DNA of 64,000 nucleotides, from NCBI RefSeq assembly GCF_937616625.2, contig NC_065577.1, forward strand, positions 17,497,501 to 17,561,500, read 5' to 3'. This DNA is from Mercurialis annua. Its lineage: Eukaryota > Streptophyta > Magnoliopsida > Malpighiales > Euphorbiaceae. The notes below the pieces were generated by a model that did not search any database, was not told the DNA's origin, and saw nothing but the letters and a program-made list of their open reading frames with translations. A program made the translations under genes and the position numbers. This document shows, in pieces, positions 60,270-64,000 of the stretch; the first letter of the stretch is position 1; every line of letters begins with the position of its first letter.

Positions 60270-61062
60270 AGACCGATACCTAAGGAGGGGCATTCTTTCG
60301 AGGCTTTTTGCCCTATCCGTTTGAGGTAGTTTCGTCGAGCTAAAACGTTTTAAAATGATAACTTCTTTTGAAAGAAAGTGAAACGAGTCTTTAAACCTAA
60401 ACCTATATACTTTTAAAATGAGATTTTAAAAGTAAAGTTAAACATTTAAAAAGGACTTTAAAAGAGTTAAAGTCGATGTTTAACCGGTTTAAAAGAATTA
60501 GCAAACGATGTTGCTAAATAATTAGTATACGACTGTGAATTGTTTTGACAATCAAGTCTATACTATTAAATGATTTTAATTAGGTATTGTTATACCTAAA
60601 AGGACTTCTAGAGTGAAGTCTAAATATTTTCTTGAGATGAAAAATATTTAAATAATTTTTAAAAGAACAAGAACATAAGTGTTAAGTATTATATGTTTAT
60701 ATGATTTGTCTGGACCTAGGTTTCATGACCTAGATGTTTATACCAGATATAGATATTGATGTGTTGTCTTGTGTATTTTGTATGTTTGATCCGACTAGCT
60801 GTCCAGCAGTCAGACCATGACTCAGGGGAGTCTGTCACACATACGACGGTGCTAAGTAGTAACTTAGCAGTACTGTGAGTTTACGTGTTTACTTTTGAAT
60901 ATCAGTATTCAATTATTTTAAATCCATAATCGCAGTAGTATACCTTAGCCATGAAAGGTCCATTAGAACGAGCTACCTATTGGGCGGCAATAGGGTTGCG
61001 TGATCACCAACACCGATTTCTAGATGTACTTCTGTCGAGGTATAGAGGTATGTCTGTCGTGT

Positions 61063-61228
61063 AAGTCATTGGGAAAGTAGATGCCCTGACTTCACGGGTA
61101 AACCTTGAGACGACAGTAATACAGTTACGGTAGCGGGTAAAACCGCGATGACAGTTTCATGATTACGGTCCATGTACCAGAGATACAGAATTAGACGGCA
61201 GTGACTCGGGTCACGGTCTTTATTCTAT
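61063..61228 (+). other. Hairpin row in LTR D2
   Basis: Counterpart of 53602-53767. AAGTCA/TGACTT is kept. The GACAGTAA stem is weakened (GTTACGGT) and the ACAGAAT stem has one mismatch. Confidence 0.55.
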
Positions 61229-62941
61229 TGTATATAAGCTAGTGATAAGAGTGTGTCTGTAAGGAAAATTGTGGACTAGGATTTCATATGGATCAACGTA
61301 TTGGTAATATTGTTTATATATAACTGTTTTATATATATTATGCGATTTTGGTATTTAGATGTAAACTGTTTACTCACTCAGAAATATTTATATTTTTGAC
61401 CCCGTTGTTGTTTCCCGTTTTTCAGGAAACGAGTTTCCCAGTCAGTCGAGCTTCCACATCCCTTCTTCAGGAAAGCTCTTCTTTGGTAATGTACATAGGA
61501 TTTTGTAATCTTAGTATGCTGCAATAGTATAAGTGTAATGTGCCAGCAGCCGTGCCACTAATCCTTTGTTTAGATACTCTGATAGGACCTAGTGAATGTG
61601 TGTACCTTTGGATGGCTGCTTAGTGGCATATTGTATCTAGTTACCGAGTCGGCCTCGTGTGTTTTTGTGAGAGTCAATAACAGTTTTTTTTATATTCGCC
61701 GGCTATGTGTAACCGGTCCGCTGTGTATTTTAATATGTTTAATACCACTGTTGTGAGACGCAAAGGTGTCCGCGTTATTTTATTAAACATATTAATGGTG
61801 GTGTGTGGTCTGGAACAGGGATGCCTATGTGTTAAGGCAAGCGAAAGATAAGTCCCTGGTTTCCAGTAATCACTACGCCAGGTTTTCAAAAAGAAGCGAG
61901 GGTTGATATAACAAGGTTATCCAACCACTACTTCTGAAAACCAGATTTCGCTTATATGTGTATTTTCAGAAATCGTGTTACGTTAAAAGAGAAAAGTTTA
62001 ACGGTATTTTCTGAAAACGGATCGTACACGAGGTACGATCTTTTAATAATATTTGCGAAAAATTTCTAGAGGTTCTAGGTTTGCTACGGGTTTTGGAACA
62101 ACCATTCCCATTCCCTAACGCCGGTTGTGACTTGGATTAGGGTGGTATTCGGGTCGTGACATCTTCTGAGTCAGATGTGTGAGATGACTTCTCGCTATCC
62201 TGGTGCATCAGGCCAGGTACACAATTTGGTTTTGGTTGCTTATACGCCGCACTCGTTTGCGCCTACTGGCTGTACTCACGTAAGTGTTGTTCACTGTGTT
62301 TGTGCTATTATTCTGGCAAGAATTCTTGTCTGTTCGGCTGACTCTTTGAAATCCTTTTCTGTAGGTGCTATTATCTCACGCCATTAGGTTTGTAATGCAG
62401 CATTTTACTAGAGGGATCAACTGTACACTGTGTCTGCACAGATAAGGGTACAAATGGCAATATGCAATATAATCTATCCTATTTGTATGCATTAATATAA
62501 TTCTAGCCCTGACTGCTCTCTATTTTCTTGTAGTACTGTGTGGATGAACTGAACAGTAGACTGCAGCGGACATAGCTGGCTCTTGCTAAGAGTGACAGTA
62601 TTCCCACTAGCTTTCCAGTGGGAGAGGAGGTCATGCACTTGGTGGTCGTGGGCTTGGAGGCCATGGTGGTGGAGGAGACTACGCGTCATCTTCCGGTCTA
62701 GGGCTCGAAGGCCGAGGTGGACCCGGGGACCACGCTTCTTCTTCTGGTCAGGCGCATACTGGGCACGATGATGATATGCTCTTGGAGAGCGAGTGTGTAG
62801 GCACCGAGTTGTTATCCTTGGAGTTGGACTTCGATTGGTAGGTTGTACATTTTTTTCTATTTTCACTTATTTTACTTTTTGGATATTATTATATTGACCG
62901 CGACCTCTATGTATGCATTTTGAGTACATGTTTTTGCATTC

Positions 62942-63559
62942 CTATTTTTGCGAGGGATAACTTGCTTTGTTCATGCTTTTTGTCAATCCTTGCAAACCAG
63001 AGTCCACAATCGTATGTTTGATTTGCGAGAAGATTATGTCCCTCACCTTCTGGCTGGAGACCTGATGCCCCCTATGTTTCTGACTAGTGGAGATTTGATG
63101 CCCCTGATCTTCCGGCTGGTAGGGACATAACGCCCCCAATCTTCTAGATGGTGGGGGGCAGTATGCCCTGTGTCTTTTAGAGTGGTGTAGACATGATGCC
63201 CCCACGATCTTGTTGTTGGTGGGGACCTGATTCCCCCTGTCTTCTATCTGGAAGGGACCTGATGCGCCCCCTCTTCTAGTGTTGGGAACCTGATGCCCCA
63301 TGTCTTCTTCTTTTGAAGCTACGTCATGATGCGTGTTCTTGTTCGGGAATAAGACTGGCGCCTTGTTCTTATTCCGGAATAGAGATGAAGGCTTGGAGCC
63401 TAGTGGTTCTAGGGAATAATTCCTTGCATGGAGGATTGTTGTCCACCCTGGGCACTTCGTTGTGATGTAGGCTTGGTGCCTCCTGATTCTGGTGATGGAT
63501 TTTGAAGGTAGAGGGCTGGCCCCTGTTGGTTCCGGTGTTGGTGGGACACAATCTTGCAA
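62942..63559 (-). other. Open frame of 205 codons made largely of repeats
   Basis: Open in the sense direction of the Tat element. Its middle is the translation of the tandem array, giving GHQVP- and GASGP-like phrases rich in His, Gln and Pro. No domain recognised. The open length may come from unit lengths near multiples of three. A real product is possible but unsupported. Confidence 0.25.
63055..63315 (-). repeat. Tandem array, about 8 units of 30-37 bp
   Basis: Plus-strand consensus close to GGGACCTGATGCCCCCTGTC followed by TTCTAGCTGGTG. Units are clearly diverged. It flanks the PMD relic on the side away from the PPT. Confidence 0.75.
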
Positions 63560-64000
63560 AAATTGGCCCTATTTCCCACTTTTCTATTGGAATAGGTTCT
63601 TCTACTTGTGTCTGTATTTTGTAAACTGGTGTTTATGGGGCTCAATTTTGCGAAAAAGGCATTTAAATCCTTATCTCGGATGGTAGGGAGGTCAACACTT
63701 TTAATCAGAGAAGATCCTCAAGAATCACATGTTACAAGCCCTTACAACCCGCAATAGGCACCATGCCACTACTATCTTGAGACGGAAATCCATATAGCAT
63801 GGGGAGCCGAAACCCTCATCATAGATTTCAGGCCTTCTATCCAGCTAAAAGAACTATGTCTTTACTGTCCTATGAAGAGCATCTGGACAACAGGGGGCAT
63901 TAAAGATCTCAGAAAATGCTCCAAGTCTCTCAGTGTTCAAGACATGCATCGAGCCTCCTCCTACATAAGTATTTATGAATGGCGTCGGGCCTCCTCTTCT

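Larger units (their letters stand above)
51525..62161 (+). mobile_element. Element D: LARD-like non-autonomous Tekay-type retrotransposon, complete
   Basis: Plus-strand order: 5' LTR (51525-54707), iMet PBS (54712), 4.1-kb internal region with one gag remnant, PPT (58855-58867), 3' LTR (58868-62161). A perfect target duplicate TCTTC stands at 51520-51524 and 62162-62166. It is 10.6 kb in all. Insertion split an exon of the PMD relic. LTR end motifs and hairpins tie it to A, B, C and E. Confidence 0.92.
58868..62161 (+). repeat. LTR D2 (3' LTR, 3294 bp)
   Basis: Collinear with D1. Differences are a (TA)n expansion at 59193-59242, a 93-nt stretch at 60746-60840 absent from D1, and scattered substitutions. 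It keeps the palindrome array (60115-60269), the hairpin row (about 61063-61228, last stem with one mismatch) and the 15-bp inverted repeat. Confidence 0.92.
49936..62841 (+). pseudogene. Plant mobile domain (PMD, MAIN-like) gene relic with introns, cut by element D
   Basis: PMD proteins (PF10536 family) are nuclear factors tied to silencing and also occur in transposable elements. Exon 1 (to 50598) has HESFRARVDEVGFCRFAG, LVALMERWIDTTHTFYLPVG, then CLVLPALKDFDPEVTYDWG and AALAHMYLNMDRVVRG, with stops at 49993, 50245 and 50341 and a slip near 50430. GT-AG introns fit at 50599-50674, 50801-50883, 51325-51409 and 62280-62364 (76-85 nt). The exon starting at 51410 is split by element D exactly at its TCTTC duplicate and resumes in frame at 62167. 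Later exons give THVLLSHAIRFVMQHF and, from an acceptor at 62533, VDELNSRLQRT. A Gly-rich tail (GGRGLGGHGGGGDYASSS) with DDDM ends at TAG 62841 in a shifted frame. It is antisense to the surrounding Tat element. Confidence 0.78.
48516..64000 (-). mobile_element. Tat-lineage element, right copy (3' part), split by element D
   Basis: Minus-strand sequence between the window end and the PPT at 48529. It holds a repeat-rich 3' region with two tandem arrays (63055-63315 and 49070-49303) and, antisense, the PMD gene relic. The family link to the left copy is the shared block 63468-63655 / 19188-19400 and the common LTR. Pol, if present, lies beyond the window. Confidence 0.55.
62842..64000 (-). other. 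Repeat-rich part of the right Tat copy up to the window end
   Basis: Contains the tandem array at 63055-63315 and the block 63468-63655 shared with 19188-19400. The last 330 nt could be weakly coding on the minus strand (GGGSMHVLNTERLGAFSEI, then stops), which I cannot assign. Confidence 0.4.

Noticed and set aside
62492..62866. 124-codon minus-strand frame
   Set aside because: It is the antisense of the Gly-rich PMD tail, whose low-complexity codons leave the other strand open.

Overview
This is nuclear DNA of a flowering plant, most likely a eudicot. It is made almost entirely of nested retrotransposons. I see no intact host gene, rRNA or tRNA. The evidence is Athila, Tekay (chromodomain Ty3) and Tat/Ogre-type Ty3 elements, a copia-type LTR, a plant L1 LINE, tRNA-Asp and tRNA-iMet primer-binding sites, and AT-rich filler. 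Most coding sequence is broken; the only clean frame is the Athila gag at the left edge.

Layout. 1-2300: 5' end of a minus-strand Athila element, inserted into the gag of a minus-strand Tekay element (2301-5633). 5634-8019: unrecognised sequence and an LTR tail. 8020-13690: plus-strand L1 LINE with decayed ORF1 and ORF2. 13690-17176: pieces of LTRs and leaders. 17177-19157: a copia-type LTR carrying, antisense, a fragment of a phage-type RNA polymerase of mitochondrial-plasmid kind. 19158-64000: a backbone of Tat-lineage sequence on the minus strand, two copies in tandem sharing one LTR (35680-37415 plus 47901-48515). Four later arrivals split it: element B (20480-29193, TSD GGTAG), a solo LTR (30263-32986), a decayed Tekay element E (37416-47900) inside the shared LTR, and element D (51525-62161, TSD TCTTC).

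The right-hand Tat copy carries, antisense in its 3' region, an intron-containing gene relic with a plant mobile domain (PMD/MAIN-like), 49936-62841, now cut by element D. B and D have long LTRs but almost no coding capacity (LARD-like). They share LTR end motifs and leader motifs with the coding Tekay elements A and E, so they were probably mobilised by such relatives.

The most unusual signal is structural. Most of the Tekay-type LTRs, although their sequences differ, carry at a similar place (about 550-1100 nt before the LTR 3' end) a row of short hairpins whose stems differ from unit to unit but stay complementary. Several also carry a second stem-loop next to TGACCCC. Together with family-specific CpG-centred palindromes, these point to selected RNA or DNA structure in these LTRs.
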